This document shows positions 43,177 through 57,257 of a DNA stretch of 64,000 bases, piece by piece. The stretch spans positions 83,222 to 147,221 of the forward strand of contig JADJGV010000023.1 in assembly GCA_016707895.1 (NCBI GenBank). The letters run 5' to 3'. The notes beneath the pieces were generated by a model. The model saw nothing but the letters and a program-made list of their open reading frames with translations. It had not been told where the DNA came from and did no database searches. Origin of the DNA: Myxococcales bacterium (GTDB lineage Bacteria > Myxococcota_A > Polyangia > Haliangiales > Haliangiaceae). Position 1 is the stretch's first letter. The number at the start of each line of letters is the position of its first letter. A program made the position numbers and the translations under genes.

Positions 43177-44114
43177 CGGAGGAAGCCCCCCGAGCGGAAG
43201 ATCCGCAGCACCAGCTCGTCGAACGGCACGCCGGTGTGGGTGCGGAAGAACGGCACCGCGCGCTGGGTGCAGAAGTCCTCGAGCTCCTTGCAGTACTTCT
43301 CGTGCTCGCGGGTGTAGGCCTCGAGCAGCGCCTTGCTGACGGTGACCTCGCGCAGCTCGCCGGTCTCGCAGTCGACCAGCGCCAGATCGCCGTGCAGGTT
43401 GGGCGCGGCCTCGCGCTGGTCGTAGACCTGCAACACGAACGGCTCGAACTTGTTGTAGCGCAGCGTGTTGATGCCCTCCTCGAAGCCGCGCGGATCGTAG
43501 AAGTCGCTGATCAGCACCGCGAGGCCGCGGCGCTTGTGCTGGCTGACGAACGCCTTCATCGCCTCGGCGACGTCGGTCTGGCCGCCGATGTCGACGGTGC
43601 GCAGGAAGTCGAAGACCCGGAAGATGCGGTTCTTGCCGCGCGACGGCGGCATCCGGCCCAGCGGCTTGGCGGCGAACGGCACGATCGCGACCCGGTCGAG
43701 GTTGGCCAGGCCGACGTAGGTCAGCGCCGCGCCGACCTTCATCGCGTAGTGCATCTTGGGCGGGTTGCCGATCGCCATCGAGTCCGAGCAGTCGATGAGG
43801 ATGTAGATGTGGAGGTCCTCCTCCTCCTCGAACAGCCGCAAGAGCAGGCGATCGAGCCGGCCGTACAGGTTCCAGTCGATGTAGCGGAAGTCGTCGCCGC
43901 GGGCGTAGGTGCGGTGGTCGGCGAACTCGATGCCCGAGCCGACCTTGCGGGTGCGGCGCTCGGCGCGCAGGTTCCCGGCGAAGACCTTGCGCGACACCAT
44001 GTGCAGGTGCTCGAGCGTGCGCAGGAAGCGCTCGTCGAACAGCCCCGATCGGTCGGCGGCGCGGGCGGCCCCGGCGGTGGCGGGCGCCGGCTGCTTCTTG
44101 GCGAGGAGCGCCAT
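43173..44114 (-). CDS. DUF58 (VWA-like) protein
   Basis: The 313-residue cytoplasmic protein has the DUF58 signature GDDFRYIDWNLYGRLDRLLLRLFEEE. It is followed by a VWA-like core LIDCSDSM and LISDFYDPRG. DUF58 proteins are encoded next to MoxR ATPases and are thought to be their adaptor or client. It starts four bases after the moxR stop, and its own stop overlaps the BatA-like gene. Confidence 0.92.
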   Translation of the reverse strand: MALLAKKQPAPATAGAARAADRSGLFDERFLRTLEHLHMVSRKVFAGNLRAERRTRKVGSGIEFADHRTYARGDDFRYIDWNLYGRLDRLLLRLFEEEEDLHIYILIDCSDSMAIGNPPKMHYAMKVGAALTYVGLANLDRVAIVPFAAKPLGRMPPSRGKNRIFRVFDFLRTVDIGGQTDVAEAMKAFVSQHKRRGLAVLISDFYDPRGFEEGINTLRYNKFEPFVLQVYDQREAAPNLHGDLALVDCETGELREVTVSKALLEAYTREHEKYCKELEDFCTQRAVPFFRTHTGVPFDELVLRIFRSGGFLR

Positions 44115-44118
44115 CCGC

Positions 44119-45126
<1,008 letters not shown>

Positions 45127-45165
45127 GGGCGTGGGGTGCTTCTCGTCGGTGAGGGGGGCGGGTGC

Positions 45166-45288
45166 AGGAACGGGAACGGTGACGGGATCGGGAACGGGAT
45201 CGGGAACGGGAACGGGATCGGGAACGGGATCGGGATCGGGAACGGGAACGGGAACGGGAACGGGAACGGGAACGCGAACGGGAACGGC
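45166..45288. repeat. GGGAAC/GGGATC hexamer array upstream of moxR
   Basis: About twenty GGGAAC and GGGATC units run along the plus strand between the end of the DUF4175-like gene and the moxR start. The final part is a pure GGGAAC run with one GCGAAC unit. GGG runs at three-base spacing again allow G-quadruplexes on the plus strand, which is the template strand for the minus-strand operon, so transcription through it could be slowed. Confidence 0.85.
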
Positions 45289-45308
45289 GCCCGCTTCGTC
45301 GTCGATCC

Positions 45309-47591
45309 TCAGTTCATCGCGTGCGGCTTGATCTTCGTGAAGTACTTCTTCACGTAGTACTTGTAGCTGGCAGGCACCTTCTCGGTGCGCATCACGTCCT
45401 CGACGATCTTCTTGTAGTCGGCGTAGACCTGCCGGTAGCTGGTCGAGGCGTAGCCCTTCTGGGCGGCGGACAGGATGGTCTCCCGGCGCGACGGGCCCTT
45501 CTTGCCCTGGGCGCCCGAGACGCTCTCGTCGGTGGTGTTGCCCGACGTGCCGGTCGCGTCGCCGACCAGGTTGTCGTCGTGGCCGTCGCCGTAGGTGTCG
45601 GAGGGGCCGGTCGGCGGTTGGTTGCCGTTGCCGCCGTTCTGGTTGCCCTGGCCCTGGCCCTGCTGACCCTGACCTTGCCCCTGGCCCTGACCCTGGCCCT
45701 GGCCCTGGCCTTGCCCCTGACCCTGACCCTGACCCTGACCGGGGCGCTGGCCGGCGGCGCGGCGGGCGAAGTCCTGGTTCTGCCCCTGGCGGTTCTTGCC
45801 GAACGGGCTCTGGCCGCCCTGCTTGCCGCGCTGCTTGGCGCGGCGCATCGCCTCGCGCAGATCGTCCATCTGCGACGCGACCTTCTTCTGGGCGGCCTGC
45901 TTGCGCTGGTCCTGGGACACCTTGCCGGTCTCGTTGGCGACGTCGCGCATGCTCCGTGACGCCTGCTTCTGGTTGTCCTTGTTCTGCTGGTCCTGCGACT
46001 TCTGCTGGTCGTTGGGATCCTTCTTGCGCTGCAGGTCCTGGGCGGTCTTGTCCATGTCCTTGTGCAGGCGCTTGAGCGCCTCGCGCTGCGCCGACTGGTC
46101 CTGCTGGTCCTGGTCCTTCTGCAGCTGCTTGAGCTCGTCCTTCTTCTTGTTGAGGCGCCGCTCGGCGTCCTCCTTCTCCTGCGGCGTCTTGGCCTGGTCG
46201 CGCTCCTTCTCGAGCTTGCGGACCTGCTCCTCCATCTCGTCCTGCTTGGTCTGGTCCTGCTGGTCCTGCTTGGCCTGCTTCTGCTCGAACTGCTGGGCGG
46301 CCTTCTCGAGGGCCTTGGCCAGCTCCTGGGTCTGCTGCTGATTCAGCTCGCCCTGGTCGAGCTTGTCGGCGAGCTTCTCCATCTCGGCCTTGGCCTTCTC
46401 GAGGTCGCCCTTCTTCAGCGCCTCGGCCAGCTCCTTGGTCTGCTCGTTCTTGGCCAGCTCGTCGCCGGTCTCGGCCAGCGCCTTGTCGATCTGGTCGGGG
46501 TTCTTCTCGCTGTGCTGCTCGAGCTCGGCCTGGGCCTGCTGCATCGCCTCGAGCAGCTGCTCCTTGGTCAGCTCGCCGCGCTCGGCCTGGTCGAGCAGTT
46601 GCTCGATCTTGGCAGCGTAGTCGTCGAGTTCCTTGACGTCGTCCTTCTTGGCGGTGGCGCGCAGGTCGGCGACCAGATCGCGCATGTAGGCGTCGTCGTC
46701 GGGATCCATCGCGACGGTGTTGGACTTGAAGTTGCGCGGGTCGTCGTCGGCGATGACCTCGAACGGCACCGCGCCGAGGCGCTTGCCCCGGGCCCACACC
46801 ACCAGCTGGGTCTTGCCGAGCTTGGCGCCGGTCGGCACGGTGATGAGCACGCCGCCGCCGGTCCAGGCCGTGATGGGCGCGGCCACCGCGCCGGCGTCGT
46901 CGCCGACGTAGACCAGCGCCTGCGCCGGGCTGCACGCGACCTCGGGCTTGGCCTTCGGGCCGCACATCCGCTCGCCGGTGATCGTGACCTCGGCGCCGCG
47001 GCGGGCGGCGTCGGGGGTGGCGCCGATCAGCGCCGGATCGCGGGGCGGCATCTTGACGCCGAGCACCGCGGCCACCGCGGCGATCGCCATGAACGCCAGC
47101 GCGCGGTTGAGATCGGCCGGCTTGTGGAACGGCGTGGCCTTGGCGACGCTGGCCCGCGGGGCCACCGCGGCGGCGTCGCGCATCGCGGCGTGCATCAGCG
47201 CGGTGGTGTCGGCGTCGGTGTCGGCGTCGGGCGTGCGCAGCGTGCGCTCGAAGGCGATCGCCGTCGACAGGCGATCGGCCAGGCCCGACGCGCGGTCGAT
47301 GCGGCGCGCGACGTGTTCGTCGTCGTGCTTGCCGAGCGCGCCCAGCAGCGCGCCGGCGGCGACGACGCCGGCCGACGCGGCCAGGAGCCCGATGCCCGTG
47401 GGCTCGCCGATGACCTCGGTGCGGACCAGGAACACCGCGGTCAGCGCGCTGGCCGAGGCCAGGATCGCGCCGGTCGCGGCGCCCTCGATCGCGCCCTGGA
47501 GGCGCAACCGGGTGCGGGCCGCGCCGATCAGGCCGCGGACCACGGCGAGATCGATGCGAGGGGAGGGCGGCGGTGCCGCGTCGTCAGCCAT
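45309..47591 (-). CDS. DUF4175-like membrane protein with long Gln/Lys-rich coiled coil
   Basis: The 760-residue product has two to three hydrophobic spans (about 35-85 and 165-185). An IPT/TIG-like beta domain follows (about 200-280, GAEVTITGERM, GKTQLVVWARGKRLG). A very long charged coiled coil (about 300-570, full of KxxEEL, QDQQDQ and KKDELKQL) leads to a (GQ)n stretch and a C-terminal helical domain ending KYYVKKYFTKIKPHAMN. DUF4175-like proteins accompany MoxR-VWA operons. It is the first gene of the minus-strand operon; the 269-base upstream gap should hold the promoter, but I see no convincing consensus there. Confidence 0.8.
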   Translation of the reverse strand: MADDAAPPPSPRIDLAVVRGLIGAARTRLRLQGAIEGAATGAILASASALTAVFLVRTEVIGEPTGIGLLAASAGVVAAGALLGALGKHDDEHVARRIDRASGLADRLSTAIAFERTLRTPDADTDADTTALMHAAMRDAAAVAPRASVAKATPFHKPADLNRALAFMAIAAVAAVLGVKMPPRDPALIGATPDAARRGAEVTITGERMCGPKAKPEVACSPAQALVYVGDDAGAVAAPITAWTGGGVLITVPTGAKLGKTQLVVWARGKRLGAVPFEVIADDDPRNFKSNTVAMDPDDDAYMRDLVADLRATAKKDDVKELDDYAAKIEQLLDQAERGELTKEQLLEAMQQAQAELEQHSEKNPDQIDKALAETGDELAKNEQTKELAEALKKGDLEKAKAEMEKLADKLDQGELNQQQTQELAKALEKAAQQFEQKQAKQDQQDQTKQDEMEEQVRKLEKERDQAKTPQEKEDAERRLNKKKDELKQLQKDQDQQDQSAQREALKRLHKDMDKTAQDLQRKKDPNDQQKSQDQQNKDNQKQASRSMRDVANETGKVSQDQRKQAAQKKVASQMDDLREAMRRAKQRGKQGGQSPFGKNRQGQNQDFARRAAGQRPGQGQGQGQGQGQGQGQGQGQGQGQGQQGQGQGNQNGGNGNQPPTGPSDTYGDGHDDNLVGDATGTSGNTTDESVSGAQGKKGPSRRETILSAAQKGYASTSYRQVYADYKKIVEDVMRTEKVPASYKYYVKKYFTKIKPHAMN
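45645..45740. repeat. Coding CCCTGG/CCCTGA hexamer array
   Basis: A run of CCCTGG, CCCTGA and CCTTGC hexamers encodes, on the minus strand, an uninterrupted (GQ)n linker of about 15 dipeptides in the DUF4175-like protein. It is a slippage-prone tract within a gene and preserves frame because the unit is six bases. Confidence 0.8.
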
Positions 47592-47860
47592 GGCGTACGA
47601 CTCCTGGGCGGGGCAGCGGCCGCCCCTTGTTCGACCGTTCAGACCGCGCCGACATTCCGCAAGGCTCTGACACCGTCAACGCGGAGCATAGCACCTTCAT
47701 TCGACGCACCGACGCGCCCCGAGGTCTACGGACAGCCATGTCGGGTAGGACACCCGCCTCCCTCGCCAGTTTCGCGATTCGCGTGCGCGCCCCGCCTCGC
47801 CGCGCTACGCTCGCGGTGCCGCGGGCGCCGACGCCCGCGCGTCGTCGCGCCGCGCCGCGA

Positions 47861-50479
<2,619 letters not shown>

Positions 50480-50551
50480 GCGGGCCGGACCTTATCACCG
50501 GTCGCGGCGCCCGACCGGCCATCGGCCTGTGATCGACGCTACGCTCGGCGC

Positions 50552-51691
50552 GTGGATCTGCGCGCGCGGCTGGCCTCGGTGTTCGCGGACGCGATCGCGG
50601 CGTGCGATCCGGCGGCGGCGGTGCGTTCGGCGCTGGCGGGGCGCTCGCTGGCTGGCCCGGTGACCGCGATCGCGATCGGCAAGGCGGCGCCGGCGATGGC
50701 GGCCGGCGCGGCGGCGGCGCTGGGGCCGGCGCTGGTCGACGCGCTGGTGATCCACCCCGACGGCGCGGCGGTGCCGGCGGCGCTGGCGCGGTTCGACGTG
50801 CGGGCGGCGGCGCACCCGGTCCCCGACGCGCGCAGCGAGGCGGCGGGGCGCGCGGCGCTGGCGATCGCGGCCGGGGTCGCGGCCGACGCGACGCTGCTCG
50901 TGCTGATCTCGGGCGGCGCGTCGGCGCTGGCGGCGGTGCCGACCCCGGGGCTGACCTTGGCGGCCAAGGTGGCGGCGGTGCAGGCGGTGGCCCGCGGCGG
51001 CGCGCCGATCGCCGCGCTCAACGCGGCCCGCGCGGCGCGGTCGGCGATCAAGGGCGGGCGCTTGGCGGCGGCGTGCCCGGGCCGGGTGCTGACGCTGGTG
51101 GTTTCGGACGTGCCGGGCGACGACGTGGCGGTGGTGGGCTCGGGGCCGACGGTGCCGGCGCGGCCGGGCGACGAGGTGGTGCTGGTGAGCGGGCTGGCGA
51201 GCTTGCGGCGGGCGGCGGCGCGGGCGGCGGGGCCGACGGCGGCGCTCGACGATCGCGACCTGTGCGGCGACGTGGCCGAGGTCGCGGCGGCGCTGCGCGA
51301 CGCGGCGGCGCGGCTGGCGCCCGGCGGCACGTGGATCGGCGGGGGCGAGTGGACCGTGCGGCTGGCCGGGCGGGTCGGCCGCGGCGGGCGGGCCAGCGAG
51401 CTGGCGCTGCGCTGCGCGCGCTGGCTGGCCGGGGGCGACGCGGTGGTGCTGGTGGGCGCGTCGGACGGCGTCGACGGCACCGGCCCCGACGCGGGCGCGA
51501 TCGTCGACGGCAGCTCGTGGGCCCGGGCCGAGGCGCGCGGGCTCGACCCGGCGGCGGCGCTGGCGGCGCACGACTCGGGCGCGGTGCTGGCGGCGATCGG
51601 CGACGCGATCACCACCGGGCCGACCGGGATCAACCACGCCGACCTGGTCGTGATCGCGCGGCCGGCGGCCGTGGTACGTGAGGGGCCTTGA
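50552..51691 (+). CDS. gckA: Glycerate 2-kinase (MOFRL/GckA family)
   Basis: The enzyme phosphorylates D-glycerate to 2-phosphoglycerate. The 379-residue product starts at GTG 50552; the open frame upstream is antisense to the glycosyltransferase and is not coding. Family motifs are AIGKAAPAMAAGAA, LISGGASALAAVP, VVSDVPGDDVAVVGSGPT and the MOFRL-domain GASDGVDGTGPDAGAIVDG. It overlaps prmC by four bases (TTGA). Confidence 0.9.
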   Translation: MDLRARLASVFADAIAACDPAAAVRSALAGRSLAGPVTAIAIGKAAPAMAAGAAAALGPALVDALVIHPDGAAVPAALARFDVRAAAHPVPDARSEAAGRAALAIAAGVAADATLLVLISGGASALAAVPTPGLTLAAKVAAVQAVARGGAPIAALNAARAARSAIKGGRLAAACPGRVLTLVVSDVPGDDVAVVGSGPTVPARPGDEVVLVSGLASLRRAAARAAGPTAALDDRDLCGDVAEVAAALRDAAARLAPGGTWIGGGEWTVRLAGRVGRGGRASELALRCARWLAGGDAVVLVGASDGVDGTGPDAGAIVDGSSWARAEARGLDPAAALAAHDSGAVLAAIGDAITTGPTGINHADLVVIARPAAVVREGP

Positions 51692-52557
51692 CCACCTGGA
51701 CCACCGCGGCGGTGCTCGACTGGACGACCAAGCGTTTCACCGACGCCGGCGTCGTCGGCGCGCGCCTCGAGGCCCAGGTGCTGCTGGCCCACGCGCTCGG
51801 CTGCACCCGCATGCAGCTCTACACCGGCTTCGATCGCCCGCTCGGCGAGGAGGAGCTGGCGTCGGCGCGCGGGCTGATCAAGCGCCGGCTGGGCGGCGAG
51901 CCGCTGGCCTACCTGGTGGGCGAGCAAGAGTTCTGGTCGCGGACGTTCGAGGTGTCGCCCGACGTGCTGATCCCGCGCTCGGACACCGAGACCGTGGTGC
52001 AGGCGGTGCTCGATCGGCTGGGCGCCGACAAGGCGCGGCCGCGGCGCGGCCTGGACCTGTGCACCGGCTCGGGGATCCTGGCGATCACGCTGGCCCGCGA
52101 GCTGCCCGGCCTGACGATGGTCGCGACCGACGTGTCGACGGCGGCGGCGGCGGTGGCGACGCGCAACGTCGCGCGCCACCAGGTCGGCGAGCGGGTCGAG
52201 GTGCGGGTCGGCGACCTGTGGGCGCCAGTCGGCGACGAGGCGTTCGACCTGATCGTGTCGAACCCCCCGTACATCCGCCAGGCCGAGCTGGCCGGCCTCG
52301 ATCGCGAGGTGCAGCGCGAGCCGCGGCTGGCGCTCGACGGCGGCGCCGACGGCCTGGGCTTCTACCGGCGGATCGTCGCCGGGCTGGCCGCGCGGCTGGC
52401 GCCCGGCGGCTGGATCGCCGTCGAGCACGGCCACGATCAAGGGCCGGACGTGGCGGTGCTGCTCGACGCGTCGGGCGTGACCGCGCCGGCGACGACGATC
52501 GCCGACCTGGCGCGGCGGCCGCGGGTCACGCTGGCCGCGCGCGCCGCCGGCGGATGA
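51688..52557 (+). CDS. prmC: Peptide-chain release factor glutamine methyltransferase
   Basis: PrmC (HemK) methylates the Gln of the GGQ motif in release factors. The 289-residue product starts at a TTG (51688) inside the previous stop. The N-terminal helical domain contains RLEAQVLLAHALGCTRMQLY, then FEVSPDVLIPRSDTE, the SAM motif DLCTGSGILAI and the catalytic NPPYIRQ. The rare TTG start and overlap imply translational coupling. Its last 32 bases overlap the end of the convergent Sel1-repeat gene. Confidence 0.93.
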   Translation: MTTWTTAAVLDWTTKRFTDAGVVGARLEAQVLLAHALGCTRMQLYTGFDRPLGEEELASARGLIKRRLGGEPLAYLVGEQEFWSRTFEVSPDVLIPRSDTETVVQAVLDRLGADKARPRRGLDLCTGSGILAITLARELPGLTMVATDVSTAAAAVATRNVARHQVGERVEVRVGDLWAPVGDEAFDLIVSNPPYIRQAELAGLDREVQREPRLALDGGADGLGFYRRIVAGLAARLAPGGWIAVEHGHDQGPDVAVLLDASGVTAPATTIADLARRPRVTLAARAAGG

Positions 52558-55290
52558 GCAGCGCCGCCGCGGCCAGCGCGGCGACCGCCAGATCGCGCGG
52601 CTCGCCGCCGCTGCGGCAGGCGCAGCCGCGGACCGACAGCGGCAAGCGGCGGCGGACCGACGCGGCCAGCTCGCAGCCGCGGGCGACGCCGGCCGCGCAC
52701 GCGCGGTCGTACGCGGCCACGGCCTGGTCGCCGCGGGCGGCGTCGGCGTGGGCGGCGCCGGCGGCCAGGCAGCCGTTGGGATCGCGGCCGACGCAGGCGC
52801 GATCGAACCACCGCGCGCTGGCGGCGCGATCGCGGGCGGTGCCGACGCCGTCGGCGGCGAACCGGCCGAGCAGGTACGCGGCGTAGGGGTTGGTGGCGGC
52901 CTGGGCAAGGGCGAGGTCGTGGGCGCGCTGGGCCAGCCGCGCCCGCGCCGGCGGGTCGGTGGTGGTCAGGCGGGCGGCGGTGGCGCAGCCGAGCGGGTCG
53001 CCGTCGTCGCAGGCGCGGGCGGCGTGGGCGCGCGCGGCGGCGGGATCGCCGGCCTCGATCGCCAGCGCCAGCCGGGCGCAGCCGGCGGACGCCGCGTCGT
53101 CGCACGCGGCCTGGTAGTGGGCGCGGGCGGCGGCCGGATCGGGCGGCGCCCCGACGCCCAGCTCCTCGAGCTCGCCGAGGTTGGCGCAGCCCCACGGATC
53201 GCCGGCGTCGCACGCCTGCTGGTACAGCGCCCGGGCCCGCGGCACGTCCCAGTCGACGCCGTGCCCGGTGTAGGCCGCGAAGCCGAGGCTCGTGCACGCG
53301 CTGGCCAGGCCGTCGTCGCAGGCGCGCGCGAACAGCCGCGCGGCGTCGGCCGCGCGATCGTCGTCCACCAGCAGCGTCCCGAGCCGGAGGCACGCGGTCG
53401 GCACGTCGGCGTCGCACAGCTCGGCGTACAGCCCGCGCGCCGCGCCGGTGTCGGCGACGACGCCGGCGCCGCTGGCCAGATCGTCGGCGGCGAACAGGCA
53501 CGCCTCGCGGGCGCCGCGGCGACACGCGTCGAGCGCGAGCGCGTGGCCGCGGTTGGGCTGGGCCGTGACCAGGTAGCCGCCGAAGCCGTACAGCCCGGCC
53601 AGCGTGGTGCAGGCGGCGTCGACCGGCGGCGTCGCCGCGCAGCCCTCGGCCAGCGTCGCGATCGTGGCCTGGCGGGCGGCGTCGTCGGCCTGGGCGGCGC
53701 GGGCCCGGTCGTCGAGGGCCTCGCACGCGCGGGCGTCGCCGAGGCGGCAGGCCCGGGCCGCCGCGCCGAGCCCGGCCCGGCGATCGTCGGTGAGCTCGGC
53801 CAGGGCGGCGCAGGCCGCGCCGTCGGGGACGGCGGCGGCGCACCCGCGCTGGTAGGCGGCCAGCGCGCCGGCGCGATCGGCGGTGACGCCGTCGCCGTCG
53901 CGCAGCGCGTCGCCCCACGCGGTGCAGGTCTCGCCGCGCCCGAGCGCGCAGCCGATGTCGAACAGGTTGGTCGCGCGCGCGACGTCGGCCTCGCCGCCGA
54001 CGCCGTCGAGCCGGGCCAGCGCCGCGTCCTCGCACGCCGCCGCGCTCTTGCGGACGCAGCCCAGCTCGAACAGCGCCAGCGCCCGCGCCGGATCGGCCGG
54101 CACCAGCTCGCCGCCCTGGTGGGCCAGCGCGGCCTGGTAGCAGTCGCTGCCCGAGCCGGTCTCGCAGGCGCGCTCCCAGATCCGCACCGCGAGCGGGCCG
54201 TCGGCGGGGACGCCGGCGCCGTGGGCGATGCGCGCGGCCGCCGCCGAGCACGCGGTGGCGTTGCCGGCCTGGCAGGCGGTGACGTACGCGCCGGTGGCCC
54301 GCGCCTCGTCCTTGGCGCCGCCCTTGCCGGTGGCGTACAGGAACGCCGCCAGGTCGCAGGCCGCGGTCGACAGCTGGCACGCCCGCTCGGCCAGCCCGGT
54401 CAGCCGGGCCGGATCGGCGTCGTCGCGCGCGGCCAGGATCGCGCCGGCGGCGTGGCAGCCGTCGGCGCTGTCGTAGCGCTGGCAGCTGCGATCGAAGTAG
54501 TCGAGGGCGCGCGGGCGCTCGCCGGCGCCGAGCGCGCCGTCGCGGTACAGCTCGCCGAGCGCGAAGCACGCCGCGCCGCTGGCGCCGTCGCAGCCGGTGG
54601 CGAACGCGCGGGCCGCGGCGGCGGCGTCGGCCGCGACGCCGTTGCCGTCGCGGTAGGCCAGCCCGAGGTAGTAGCAGGACGGTCCGGAACCCGGACACTC
54701 GGTCGACAGCCGGGCCAGGGCCTGGGCGTACAGCGTCGCCGCCTGGCGATCGTCCTCGGGGACGCCCAGCGCGACCGCGTACTTCTCGGCCAGCACGTAG
54801 CAGCCGCGGCCGCTGCCGAGCGCGCAGGCACGGGTCAGCGGGGCGATGGCCTTGGCCGGCTGGGGATCGCCGGTCAGGCCCAGCGCCCACACGCTGGCCG
54901 CGCCCAGGCAGCCGTCGGCGTCGCCGAGCTCGCAGCCGCGCTGGTAGCGCTCGGCGGCGGCGGCCGGATCGCGGGCGCCGGCGCGGCCGCGCTCGAGCAC
55001 GAAGCCGAGCAGCGTGCACGACGGCGCGTGGCGGGCGCCGCAGGTGGCGGTGAGGATGCCGACCGCCTTCGCCGCCTCGGCGGCGGTGCCGCGATCGAGG
55101 CGGGCGCTGGCGTCGTAGTAGCGCGCCGACGGGCTGGCCTTGGGCGTGGCCTGCCGCGCGACGCACGCGCCGAGGTTCGGGCTCCAGGCCTGATCGGCGG
55201 GGCAGTCGCGGTCGATCGCGCGGGCCGGCGCGGCGCCGAGCGCGAGCAGGAAGGTCAGCGCGGCCGCGGTCCACGCCCACGCGCGGCCGG

Positions 55291-55294
<4 letters not shown>
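52526..55294 (-). CDS. Sel1-like repeat surface protein with MYXO-CTERM-like tail
   Basis: The 922-residue product starts at GTG 55294, overlapping the kinase stop, with a signal peptide (AWTAAALTFLLALGAAPARA). The body is a series of some twenty Sel1/TPR-like units of about 36 residues, many with a Cys pair (ACDAGDPWGCANLGELEELG). The C-terminus reads GCACRSGGEP, then a hydrophobic stretch AVAALAAAALLI and RRRRARPA. That is the MYXO-CTERM layout (Cys motif, transmembrane helix, Arg cluster) used for surface sorting in myxobacteria. It probably works as an exported scaffold linked to the kinase encoded just upstream. The last 32 bases overlap prmC on the other strand. Confidence 0.85.
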
Positions 55295-57147
<1,853 letters not shown>

Positions 57148-57257
57148 GTGGCGCCGATTGTACTGCCGCGGGTCGGTGCGGTGGGCGTCACGGCGAGCGC
57201 AAGTGAGTGACGAGGCTGGTTCCGTCGCGGATCGGGGGCGGGTAGGATCGGCGGTCC

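Noticed and set aside
47592..47860. Promoter or small RNA in the longest gap
   Set aside because: TATGCT and TTGACG-like hexamers occur on the minus strand, but not with acceptable spacing to each other; no stable hairpin with a T-tract was seen.
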